A DNA stretch of 55,590 nt from positions 1 to 55,590 of the forward strand of contig CYKH01001867.1 of NCBI GenBank assembly GCA_001460835.1, in the 5' to 3' direction. Made by a program: the position numbers and the translations under genes. The first letter of the stretch is position 1. Each line of letters starts with the position of its first letter. The notes under the pieces were generated by a model, which worked only from the letters and a program-made list of their open reading frames with translations, ran no database searches and had not been told where the DNA came from. Below are positions 48,010 through 55,590 of the stretch, piece by piece. The stretch is from Bodo saltans. Lineage: Eukaryota; Euglenozoa; Kinetoplastea; Eubodonida; Bodonidae.

Positions 48010-49635
48010 ATGCAATCAGCGCTTAGCTCTGGTCCGGCTAGTGTGGCCTCTAAGGTTCACGTCCTAGAATCCGACGGTGTCTGTCGTTACTTCTTTGCAT
48101 ACTTGCTGAAGATGCAGAAGCAGCTACGAGCCATCAAAGAGCACCGAGAGTCTCTCGGACTTTCAGCGATGGACCTTGGCCGTTTGACTCCGGCACCAGG
48201 ACCCAACGATGAAGACGACAGCAATGGTCTTCCCTTCTTCTCCGCCATCCCCGACACGGTTGTTTATGAGCACGACTTTCCCCAAGCTTGGTACACGTAC
48301 GACGTCAAGACGAAAGAGCTGGCAAAGCAGAGCGGAAAGTATTTAGATGCAATGGAAATTTACAAAGGATTCAGCAGTGTGGCCCCGGGCTGTGGAGAAA
48401 TCTGCGCCCAGTTTATTGGCGTGTACAAAACGGGAAACAACGCGACTATAACCACAGATGCTGTGGGCAGCACCTTCGGTTCTTCGTATGGTTCTTCACG
48501 CTTTCTCTCTCCACTCAACAATGCATCTGGCACCGAGGTCACGGAAATTACGTACTTCACCCCCGAGTCGCTCATGCAGTGGCTGCGAGAGAAGTCGCCT
48601 CAGCGACCCAAAGAAGGACTATTGCAGGTGTTTATTCCTCCCCGTGGCGAACGCAATGACTGCCTTCAAATGACTTGGTCACCAACGACGTCTTTTTTAC
48701 TCCGTCGCGCCAACTTGCACCCACTGAACTCCATTCGCGTGGAGCCACGGAAACGTTGCGGTACGTTCGATGCCCAGCCCCATCTTGTCGAAGAGACAGT
48801 AGGGAACGACCTGCTCAAGTCCAAAATAAGTGACTCATTATCTCAAGTCGCCGTGTACTTGTTGAAGGCTGAGCACAAGATTGTCAGCCGCATGGTCATT
48901 CATTTCAAGCACGATCGGGACGGGCTGCTGTGGATGCAGTTTGGCTCCTCCATGCGGGTGGAGAACTCCGAAATCATCGGCTCTACTGTCGTGCGAGATC
49001 CAGTGGACTTGGATACTGCGTACGACCAACCGCCCTCATTGTGCCCCAATAGTGCAATCGATACGGCACTTCGGTTTCAGACATCAATGGCATCGCCGAG
49101 TGAGCGGTGGAGACGCTTCAACACCGTCCACAATGCAGGCGGAGCGCATCGCTTTGTGCAACGAACTCTGCAACGTCGCGACACGAAGCATCTCCTCACA
49201 GCAGCGTCCCAGTGGTCTCCTCGGAAGTCTGCAAGCCAAGCTCCCCAGGAGCTGACTGTGCTTGGTTCCTTCATCGAGGACACCCTCTACACGCTCTACG
49301 CGGCCCGCATGACGACTAGCCGCGAAGTGGCCGATGGGTTTGATGTCGTTGTTCAGCTTCCTGCTCGTCTTGTGACGTTCTTAGACACCCAAGGACGAGA
49401 CCACTTGATGGTCGATATCTTCGGGATGGAAGCGGTGGAGGTCTCTGCATCCTCCCGCACCGGCAGTGGCGTCGACGCTGATGCCGCAGCAGCATCCAGC
49501 AGCGTTGTGGATGCTCAACGGGCAGCATCTGCATTGTACCGCTTGATTCCCAAAGGCACCAGGCGTCCCCTTTCTATTGTGCGCAGTGAGTGCGAGGCAT
49601 TCGTGACGCACTTACGTTCCATGTACACTGTGTAG
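48010..49635 (+). CDS. Unrecognised soluble protein (541 aa)
   Basis: The frame is intact and looks well folded over most of its length, with mixed strands and helices rather than low complexity. Conserved-looking segments include VYEHDFPQAWYTYDVKTKEL, QVFIPPRGERNDCLQMTWSP, FLLRRANLHPLNS and VVQLPARLVTFLDTQGRDHL. A Ser/Gly-rich loop near residue 155 and an Ala/Ser-rich loop near 490 are probably disordered. There are no membrane segments, signal or known motif. I do not recognise the family. The sequence style suggests a protein conserved across flagellates rather than a recent orphan. Confidence 0.75.
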   Translation: MQSALSSGPASVASKVHVLESDGVCRYFFAYLLKMQKQLRAIKEHRESLGLSAMDLGRLTPAPGPNDEDDSNGLPFFSAIPDTVVYEHDFPQAWYTYDVKTKELAKQSGKYLDAMEIYKGFSSVAPGCGEICAQFIGVYKTGNNATITTDAVGSTFGSSYGSSRFLSPLNNASGTEVTEITYFTPESLMQWLREKSPQRPKEGLLQVFIPPRGERNDCLQMTWSPTTSFLLRRANLHPLNSIRVEPRKRCGTFDAQPHLVEETVGNDLLKSKISDSLSQVAVYLLKAEHKIVSRMVIHFKHDRDGLLWMQFGSSMRVENSEIIGSTVVRDPVDLDTAYDQPPSLCPNSAIDTALRFQTSMASPSERWRRFNTVHNAGGAHRFVQRTLQRRDTKHLLTAASQWSPRKSASQAPQELTVLGSFIEDTLYTLYAARMTTSREVADGFDVVVQLPARLVTFLDTQGRDHLMVDIFGMEAVEVSASSRTGSGVDADAAAASSSVVDAQRAASALYRLIPKGTRRPLSIVRSECEAFVTHLRSMYTV

Positions 49636-49976
49636 CTTTTTTGTTTTGTTTTCCATCAACGTCTGTCTGTTTGAAAGCTGTCGATCTTGGTCGGAAAGAA
49701 TGGTGTGCGCTCAATATCTGAGATCCCGCACCTGGCCGAAACGTACAACCGCAGAAAAAAATCTGCAGCCTCAAGTCACTCAATTTATGATTTGTGTTTC
49801 TGTTGTTTTCTATGCGAAACCATACGCTAGCTATCAGAGAAAAGTTTCGAGACAACAAAAAAACACAACCTTTTGTGCCCCTCTTACCTCTCCCCATTTG
49901 CGCTTATGATAAAAGTTTCGAGACAACAAAAAAACACAACCTTTTGTGCCCCTCTTACCTCTCCCCATTTGCGCTT
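49636..49976. other. Intergenic spacer with a duplicated 5' leader
   Basis: About 340 bases. A T-rich run (49786-49812) and CAG at 49835-49837 form a plausible splice acceptor. Then follows the 71-bp duplication 49840-49981 that reaches the start codon of the next gene. Confidence 0.5.
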
Positions 49977-49981
49977 ATGAT
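49840..49981. repeat. 71-bp direct tandem duplication covering leader and start codon
   Basis: Copies 49840-49910 and 49911-49981 are identical. Each ends in GCGCTTATGAT, so the initiator ATG and its context are doubled. The first ATG (49906) opens a 24-codon upstream frame whose stop overlaps the ATG at 49977. Confidence 0.9.
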
Positions 49982-51637
49982 GGACAACAATAACATTGTG
50001 GCCGTGAATCAGTATCATCCTGCCCCTAAGAAGCTTAGCGTCTGTGTGCTTTGCAGCTCCTACGAAGGCAGCGAGAGCGAACTGAAACAGTTTGACGACT
50101 TGCGGCAATCTCCCCACTGGTACTTTGACCGCAACGACACCGACGTGACGTTTGAAATTGTGGAGCTGAAAAAGGCAACCGTGTACAAGACCGTGCGTGC
50201 GTTGATCAAGTCCGGAAAGTACGATGTATTTTACAACCAGTGCGATGGTGCCAAGGACGAGGACCGCGCCGGTGAAGAAGTGATTCGTGTGCTGGAAGAG
50301 TTCAAAGTGCCCTTCACCGCTGCAATGTCCAACTGCTACGAATTATCGAGTACGATGTATTTTACAACCAGTGCGATGGTGCCAAGGACGAGGACCGCGC
50401 CGGTGAAGAAGTGATTCGAGTGCTGGAAGAGTTCAAAGTGCCCTTCACCGCTGCAATGTCCAACTGCTACGAATTATCGAAGCCCGACATGAAGATGATT
50501 GCCCACTACAACAAAATTGCCTCTGCGCAGCACGCCGTCATTGAGCGGTCCGAAGAGACGATGGAACGTTGCAGCCATTTGACTTTCCCAGTGATTGTTA
50601 AGCACGTCTCCGGCTACAGCTCCATCGGCATGACCAAGGACTGCAAGTGCCACAACATGGAGCAGCTAGAAAACCGCGTGGAGAGGTTTATCAAAGAATA
50701 CCAGTCTGCGTTGGTAGAAGAGTTTATTACCGGCGATGAAGTGACCGTGTTGGCGTGTGCAGATAGCACGGAGGCCAGCGGCGTGCGTGTGTACCACCCA
50801 GTCCAGGTGTCCTTCCCAGAGGGCGATGACTTCAAACACTTCGACCTCAAGTGGCAAACATTCGATGACATGGCGTGGCATGGAGTCCCTAAAGAGGACC
50901 CTGCCCTTCCTCAGATGATTGAAGTCACGAGGAAAGCATTCAGGGAAATGATGGGGGGTGTGGGGTACGGCCGATGTGATCTGCGTATTGACAGGAGTCG
51001 TAACAAAGTGTACTTCTTGGAAATCAACCCCAATTGCGGCATCATGTACCCGCCTGGCCAAGAGAGCTCCGCTGATTGGATCCTTAAGCTGACAAGTGCG
51101 TCTGGTCACCGAGACTTTGCACTTCTTCAGATTCACGAGGCGATTGCGCGAAACGTGCGCGATCGTCTTCTCTTTAAGCGTGATTTTGACGCGAAGCGTG
51201 GCTTCCACCTTCGTGCTGCGGAAAGGATTTCAAAAGGAACGATTATCTTCAACGACGAGGGCCGTCCGTTCAGGCTGTGCACGAAGCCTCACGTCGAGAA
51301 GAATTGGGACAAACATGACCAGGAAGCCTTCGGCACATCAAGCTGGCCCATCGGCTCCGATCGTCACTACTACGCCATCTGGGACCTCCATCCTACTCAG
51401 TGGCGCTCCTTCAACCATTCGTGTGAGCCCAACATGGCGTTTGGACCGAATCGCTCATTGAATGTGCTCGCCATCCGAGAGATTGCCCTTAACGAGGAGC
51501 TGACGATGGACTACCGCACCTTCACCGACGACTCCATGGCCCCGTTCCAATGCAATTGTGGCACGCCTAGCTGCTCCGGCATCGTCACCCCGAAGCAACC
51601 GCGCATGTCGCCGGTGAAGGGCCAAGATCATGTCTGA
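49977..51637 (+). CDS. ATP-grasp ligase (D-Ala-D-Ala-ligase-like) fused to a SET methyltransferase, frame split by a 131-bp duplication
   Basis: The N-terminal part (to about 51100) looks like a Ddl-type ATP-grasp enzyme: LSVCVLCSSYEGS, FPVIVKHVSGYSSIGM, ALVEEFITGDEVTVLA, then the metal and ATP site GYGRCDLRID and FLEINPNCG, with Asp, Glu and Asn all present. The C-terminal part is a SET domain: KRGFHLRAAERISKGTIIF, NHSCEPNM (51413-51436), EELTMDY and a post-SET cluster CNCGTPSC. SET enzymes methylate protein lysines with S-adenosylmethionine; Ddl-type ATP-grasp enzymes ligate amino acids or peptides. A 131-bp repeat (50218-50479) shifts the frame. Joining 49977-50348 with 50480-51637 gives one 509-residue frame, so the gene is probably intact. 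Start is ATG 49977 or the adjoining ATG 49980. Substrates are unknown. Confidence 0.8.
50218..50479. repeat. 131-bp direct tandem duplication inside the ATP-grasp/SET gene
   Basis: Copies 50218-50348 and 50349-50479 abut and differ at one position (ATTCGTGTG versus ATTCGAGTG, silent). The unit length is not a multiple of three and breaks the frame. Confidence 0.92.
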
Positions 51638-52523
51638 AGGCACACAAGTGTTGGCAGGCACATTGCTTGATGCTTGTTTTCTTTGATAGAACTCGGTGAT
51701 TTCCAACTTCCTCTCTCATTCCCTTTTTTTTGCGATTGCGATTCGTTTCGTTACGAACTCCTCCTTCGCTCAAGTTTTGTTTTAAAGTTGTTTCACAGGT
51801 TCCTTACTTTTCACTCCCCCCTTACCACAACAAAACATCTCTGGTTGTGCCGCGATCATGCCGAAAATGACGCACGTCACGCCACTCATACAAACACAAA
51901 AATTACCTCGCTCGAACCATAGAAACAAACAAAGAAACGCCCTTACCTCCACATGCACGGAGAGAAACAAACAAAAATCAAAAGTCATCAAAAGTTTCCT
52001 TGTCCACGACGAAGCCTTCCAGTTGTCATTGTGTGATGTGTGCATGTGATGCACGAAAAAACAAAACACATTTAAGTGAGTGCAGCAGCGCAGAGGACTG
52101 GAAACATCAGTCCTTTGAGAAAGGACCACACAGAAACTTTTTTATTCGTGATCTGTACACAGCAAACAAAAGAATTGTGTGATCAGTGACAATGTCAGCA
52201 ACGTCAAAAAACTTGAGTGGACTGAACGAACGATTCACTGCGCAGAAACTACCTACTCCCTCTTTCTCTGTACTACACGTGTGTACGTGTGCAACAACAA
52301 CGTGTCGTGGGCATGTCATATTCGCCGACACGCCCCGAGCTTGGCTTTTGCTTCGCTTTTTTTGTCCTTCTTTGCATTCAACTCCCTGTGGTACGAATGA
52401 AACACATAGTTCATGAAATGCTGTGGAAGTTTTGTGTACTCTTGTTCATTTCCCCCTCTTGCATGTTTGTGCGTTTTCTTCCATATATTCAAGCCAAGAA
52501 ATGCATGAAATAATTTGTAACAG
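51638..52523. other. Intergenic spacer (0.9 kb), no gene seen
   Basis: A/T-rich compared with the coding regions. T-rich stretches at 51715-51735 and 52355-52385 and an A-rich segment at 51890-51990. The short frames here lack protein character. The stretch near 52355-52385 or 52440-52490 probably supplies the splice acceptor for ATG 52524. Confidence 0.45.
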
Positions 52524-54461
52524 ATGAGTAAGAAAGACAGCGATGAGCTCTTCACCAGAGTTGTCGTGTGTGGCGACAAATGTAGCGAACCAAGAGGCCT
52601 GACCGCCGCGCTTGAAGCAGCAGCTCGCTCGGCACTTGCTGGTTCCACATCGGTCCTACGTTTTGAAAGCTGGACCACACCTCCCTCGACGCTGGTCACA
52701 AACGTAGATGTTGTCATTCTCTGTGCGTCGTTGTGTCACCCCCTCAGCTTCCTGCATGCAATGGACCACTGGGCGCCGCTGTTTGCTCATCTACCATACG
52801 TGCGTGTCGTGCTCGCTGTCACACGTTTCGAGCTGTCTGTCTCTCCTTCGGTGCGCGCAGCGTTGAATGCTAGTGATGTGCAGCCGGTGGAGCGTGGGGA
52901 CATTTTTGGTGCGGTGAGAGACATTGCAATGCAGTACCACGACGCCACGGTGACGTACTGTGCCGTGACGCTGAACGTTCCTGTGTCAGGATGGGTCGGC
53001 CAGCAGGATGCGCTGCACGTCAAGGGGAGTGACGCTGAGAGCCATCGGAGCAGCGCAAGTGTTCGAGAGTTGCTGCGGGCTTGCGTTGAGGATGACGCTT
53101 TTTTTCAAGAAGATCGCGCTGCTGATCAGTGGCGGAAAACGGTTGAGGATGTTGAGCGCGACATGGACGAACGCGCAGTACTTTCCGAGTGGATGCAAGT
53201 GAGCTACGGGTTCTTTGTTGGTCAGCACAGAGCTGCTGCTGAGATGACTCCCGTCTACGTCTCGAGAAGCAGCCACGGCGTGAACCTTACCATGCCCTCT
53301 CAGCTTGTGCAACGGAAGCTCGTCGAAGAACAAGCCGAATACGAACTTCGCTGCAAGACACTTTTGGACAACACGCCTGAAACCTACTTGCTACGCAAGG
53401 CGGCAGCAGATGCCGACAGACGTCGAGCAGTGGATCGGTCAGCTCGACGATCCGTCGTCCTTGATCCAGTGCTGCAGATGCATGAGCGCCAAAGTGTGCT
53501 GCAGAGAGAAGTGAAGCAGCTGCAGGTCGTACGTGACAGACTTCTCGCAACGTCGCGAGAAAATGTAGAAAAGCGGCAACGTCAACGTGACCTACAGGAG
53601 CAGCTTCGAGCTTCACGAGTGATTATCGACCAAGAGCAGTCAGAGATCGAAACTCACAGATTGCATCTCCACAACGCTCATGCGCTCATCGACAAACTTG
53701 AGGAAGAGGAACGCGTCATGAAGCGCATTGAGGAGGAGCTGGCAGAAAAAGTTCACCAGCGTGAAATTGACCTTTCCATCGAGGGATACCGCTCTCAGTG
53801 GGCTGCAAACAAAGAGCGGCGTACACAACGCGATGACATAGAAAAGCGCCTTGCGGAAGTCGTTGCCGCGACCGCTGAGGTCCAGCAACTGCTCTCGCAG
53901 CTGTCTTTAGAGGGCGATATGCTGGGACATCGTATTGACGAGCATCTCACTGCGATGAACACCGCGCAAGATGAACTGTTGTTGCTTGAGGGGCACGTAC
54001 TGCGGTTGCAACAGCAACCATTGCTCGACACGAGAACCAGCGGAGGTTCTGCAGCGACGAGGGAAGATAGTCTATGGCTAGCATCGGAGTACTTTTCCCA
54101 ACAAGTGGGCTTATCGGATGTTGTGGTTCGATTGGAAACGACAAGACGACGGTTGTACCAATGCGTCATGCATCCCCTCATGGCTCACTGTGATGTAGAG
54201 CTTGGGCCACTGGAGCTCAACGCCTTACGCCTCGCTCTCCATTTGAAGGGGGCCGATTCGCACGACAGCACCCGCAAAGCGTTCCTGACGGATGTCATGC
54301 GGAATGAAGGAACTGTCAGACTTTCATTGAGAATTGCCGAGGCACATCAAAGGGCAACGCTAGCAGTAGACCTTTATCACCAGAGTATTGAGAGTGCATC
54401 TACGGCACTATGTGCGCTTGCTGAGAAGTTGTGTCCACAACGATTACGAACGATGATTTAG
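52524..54461 (+). CDS. Coiled-coil protein with a degenerate small-GTPase-like N-terminus (645 aa)
   Basis: Residues about 10-160 follow the strand order of a Ras/Rho fold. RVVVCGDKC sits at the P-loop, where the usual GK(S/T) is replaced by E22-P23-R24. Then come VDVVILCASLCHPLSF and WAPLFAHLPYVRVVLAVTRFEL, recalling Rho ADVVLLCFS and the NKxD strand, here TRFE. So nucleotide binding is probably lost. Residues about 190-500 are a long charged coiled coil; the C-terminal 130 are helical (LGLSDVVVRLETTRRRLYQC-like, then LNALRLALHLKG). No known family is recognised. The layout recalls large coiled-coil scaffold proteins; the GTPase link is inference from pattern only. Confidence 0.65.
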   Translation: MSKKDSDELFTRVVVCGDKCSEPRGLTAALEAAARSALAGSTSVLRFESWTTPPSTLVTNVDVVILCASLCHPLSFLHAMDHWAPLFAHLPYVRVVLAVTRFELSVSPSVRAALNASDVQPVERGDIFGAVRDIAMQYHDATVTYCAVTLNVPVSGWVGQQDALHVKGSDAESHRSSASVRELLRACVEDDAFFQEDRAADQWRKTVEDVERDMDERAVLSEWMQVSYGFFVGQHRAAAEMTPVYVSRSSHGVNLTMPSQLVQRKLVEEQAEYELRCKTLLDNTPETYLLRKAAADADRRRAVDRSARRSVVLDPVLQMHERQSVLQREVKQLQVVRDRLLATSRENVEKRQRQRDLQEQLRASRVIIDQEQSEIETHRLHLHNAHALIDKLEEEERVMKRIEEELAEKVHQREIDLSIEGYRSQWAANKERRTQRDDIEKRLAEVVAATAEVQQLLSQLSLEGDMLGHRIDEHLTAMNTAQDELLLLEGHVLRLQQQPLLDTRTSGGSAATREDSLWLASEYFSQQVGLSDVVVRLETTRRRLYQCVMHPLMAHCDVELGPLELNALRLALHLKGADSHDSTRKAFLTDVMRNEGTVRLSLRIAEAHQRATLAVDLYHQSIESASTALCALAEKLCPQRLRTMI

Positions 54462-54608
54462 TGGTGTTTTTAGCCGCAGTGACGAAAGTCAATAACTAGA
54501 GATACTACAGGTTGTTGAACACAGCTCACACTCTCCTTTGTTGTAAGTGCGCTCATTGCTTTACTTTGCGATGATAGACTCCCTAGTAAGTAGAGGCGCT
54601 GAATACAA

Positions 54609-55016
54609 ATGAGTCGATTCGTGTCAGCGATCGCTTTAATTCTGTTTGCTTTGGTGGCAACTTCATCCTCCACGGAATGTGGCTCCGACGACGACTGCCT
54701 CCCGTCCACTTGCTGCCACGCAACAAGCTGCGTCCACAAGTCCAAAGTGGACCCGTCCAAAGACTGCAGCGTGACCCTATGCCGGGCCAAGTGCGAGCCC
54801 TTCACTTTAGATTGCGGTGGCGAGTGCCGCTGCATTAGTCGGAACTGTAGCTCGGTGATCAGGGCGGGTCGTGCACCACCTGGCGTAGAGTACGTAAAGC
54901 CAGTGTCTGAGGCTCCAAAGGGGTATTCCTTTGTAAAAGTGATCAAGAAGATATCTGTTCCTCGATCTGAAGCGATGAGGCTACGTAACAAACGTGACAA
55001 GAAGCAGTCATCGTGA
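54609..55016 (+). CDS. Secreted cysteine-rich small protein (135 aa)
   Basis: Residues 1-21 are a clear signal peptide (FVSAIALILFALVATSSS). The next 60 residues hold twelve cysteines: 24, 30, 35, 36, 41, 53, 58, 62, 69, 73, 75, 80. They show a CC pair and a TLDCGGECRC phrase, so a compact disulfide-bonded domain is expected. The C-terminal 50 residues are Lys/Arg-rich and cysteine-free. The cysteine order resembles small secreted or surface domains seen in several protists, somewhat like WAP or EGF-type modules, but I cannot assign a family. It may be a surface or food-vacuole protein. ATG 54609 gives the signal peptide directly. Confidence 0.8.
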   Translation: MSRFVSAIALILFALVATSSSTECGSDDDCLPSTCCHATSCVHKSKVDPSKDCSVTLCRAKCEPFTLDCGGECRCISRNCSSVIRAGRAPPGVEYVKPVSEAPKGYSFVKVIKKISVPRSEAMRLRNKRDKKQSS

Positions 55017-55523
55017 AGTTCTTCAACGTCAAATGATTGCGAAAGTGCCCTGACTCTACGATTCCGAAAGGTGAATGGAAGGTGGTGACGGATTTGTTTA
55101 TGTAGTGCAGATTAGATCGGGTCCAAAAGAAGTTCTGCATGTCTTTGTACGTTGCAACACTGATCACTGTCATACATATCGTACCCTATTTAGCTGGACG
55201 TGTCGGCGATTTGCGTGCTACGTGCTCCATTCCTAAACAAACTCGTGTTTAATATTACCCCAAAAATGTGTTCCCCTTTGCATCCTCCCCGAGTATTTTG
55301 TTGGTTGAGTTGGCCCAAGAGAGTGTTGTTGGGCACGGAGTGTCAACAGATCTGAGTCCCTACCGAAGTCTAAGAGTCGAACGAACGAAAACGCGTGACG
55401 TCGAGTCGCCCGAGTACCATTGAAGGTCTCATTTTTCGAAGGTGTAAATGTTGAAGAATGCAATCAATGATTTTTTTTTTGTTTCTTTTTCGTATGATGG
55501 AGTGCAGATTTAGACAGGATCCA
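55017..55523. other. Intergenic spacer with a decayed gene start
   Basis: About 500 bases. It holds a diverged copy of the next gene's leader and signal-peptide start at about 55102-55173, and a T-rich tract (55470-55490) followed by GTGCAG (AG at 55506-55507), the likely splice acceptor for ATG 55524. Confidence 0.5.
55102..55173 (+). pseudogene. Decayed copy of the 5' end of the downstream secreted-protein gene
   Basis: The stretch from AGTGCAGATT through GTCC, GAAGTTCTGC and GTACGTTGCAAC aligns with 55501-55572 across the leader, start codon and signal-peptide codons of the next gene, with about 20 differences and small indels. The ATG is lost (CCAAAAGAAG versus CCAATGAAG) and no pyrimidine tract precedes it. 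Confidence 0.55.
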
Positions 55524-55590
55524 ATGAAGTTCTGCTCATTCGTATTCGTTGCGGCAATCGCTCTCGTTGTACTTGCTGCCCCAACCACGG
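55524..55590 (+). CDS. Start of a secreted protein (3' cut by the window end)
   Basis: ATG 55524 follows a T-rich tract and AG at 55506-55507. The 22 visible codons give MKFCSFVFVAAIALVVLAAP and on, a textbook signal peptide with cleavage likely near Ala-Ala-Pro. The mature protein lies outside the window, so its nature is unknown. The previous gene also encodes a secreted protein, but the two signal peptides are not similar. Confidence 0.65.
   Translation, partial: MKFCSFVFVAAIALVVLAAPTT

Noticed and set aside
49812-49976. In-frame N-terminal extension of the ATP-grasp/SET gene
   Set aside because: It translates both copies of the duplicated leader, has repeated low-quality sequence and lies upstream of or across the likely acceptor.
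1-55590. Mobile elements, retroelements and CRISPR-like arrays
   Set aside because: No reverse transcriptase, transposase, integrase, terminal repeats or spaced repeat array was seen; the repeats present are local two-copy duplications or coding repeats.

Overview
The window reads as a nuclear chromosome segment of a kinetoplastid protist, most likely a free-living bodonid such as Bodo saltans (an inference from gene style, not a database match). Every credible gene lies on the + strand, none appears to need an intron, and most starts lie tens of bases after a pyrimidine run followed by an AG. That is the layout of a polycistronic unit processed by spliced-leader trans-splicing. Starts were therefore placed at the first good ATG after a plausible acceptor.

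Layout, left to right: the 3' end of an unknown gene; a cysteine-rich Stc1-like zinc protein; phosphatidylinositol synthase; a 2352-residue coiled-coil protein; a Ser/Pro-rich protein; an ELO fatty-acid elongase; a large MORN protein; a PH-domain protein; a long pyrimidine-rich spacer; a HAD-like pseudo-hydrolase. Then come three type II membrane glycosyltransferases of GT61 type, with a small CX9C mitochondrial protein between the first two, followed by a UDP-rhamnose synthase (NRS/ER type) and the 3' fragment of a diverged second copy. Next are two tandem FYVE-plus-kinase genes, an unknown helical protein, a J-domain protein, a 300-N gap, and a Rieske oxygenase of the DAF-36/Neverland (cholesterol 7-desaturase) family. 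The right part holds a short unknown protein, an ankyrin protein, calcineurin A, a PPR-like mitochondrial protein, a multipass membrane protein, an unknown protein, an ATP-grasp plus SET fusion protein, a degenerate-GTPase coiled-coil protein, a secreted cysteine-rich protein and the first codons of another secreted protein.

Because kinetoplastid units are not operons, neighbouring genes need not work together. Still, the three GT61-like enzymes next to a nucleotide-sugar synthase make a plausible glycosylation neighbourhood. PI synthase, the elongase and the Rieske sterol enzyme cover lipid and membrane chemistry. The FYVE kinases, PH protein and calcineurin cover lipid and calcium signalling.

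A second theme is assembly structure. At least nine short stretches (54 to about 316 bp) occur twice within a few hundred bases. Seven of the nine touch coding sequence and break a reading frame or cut a gene short. Four of the nine joins carry a run of about ten A or T. Most second copies differ by scattered SNPs. I read these mainly as unmerged haplotype or contig ends rather than biology, and I report the affected genes as probably intact in the organism. The strongest biological novelty candidate is the ATP-grasp/SET fusion near 50-51.6 kb.
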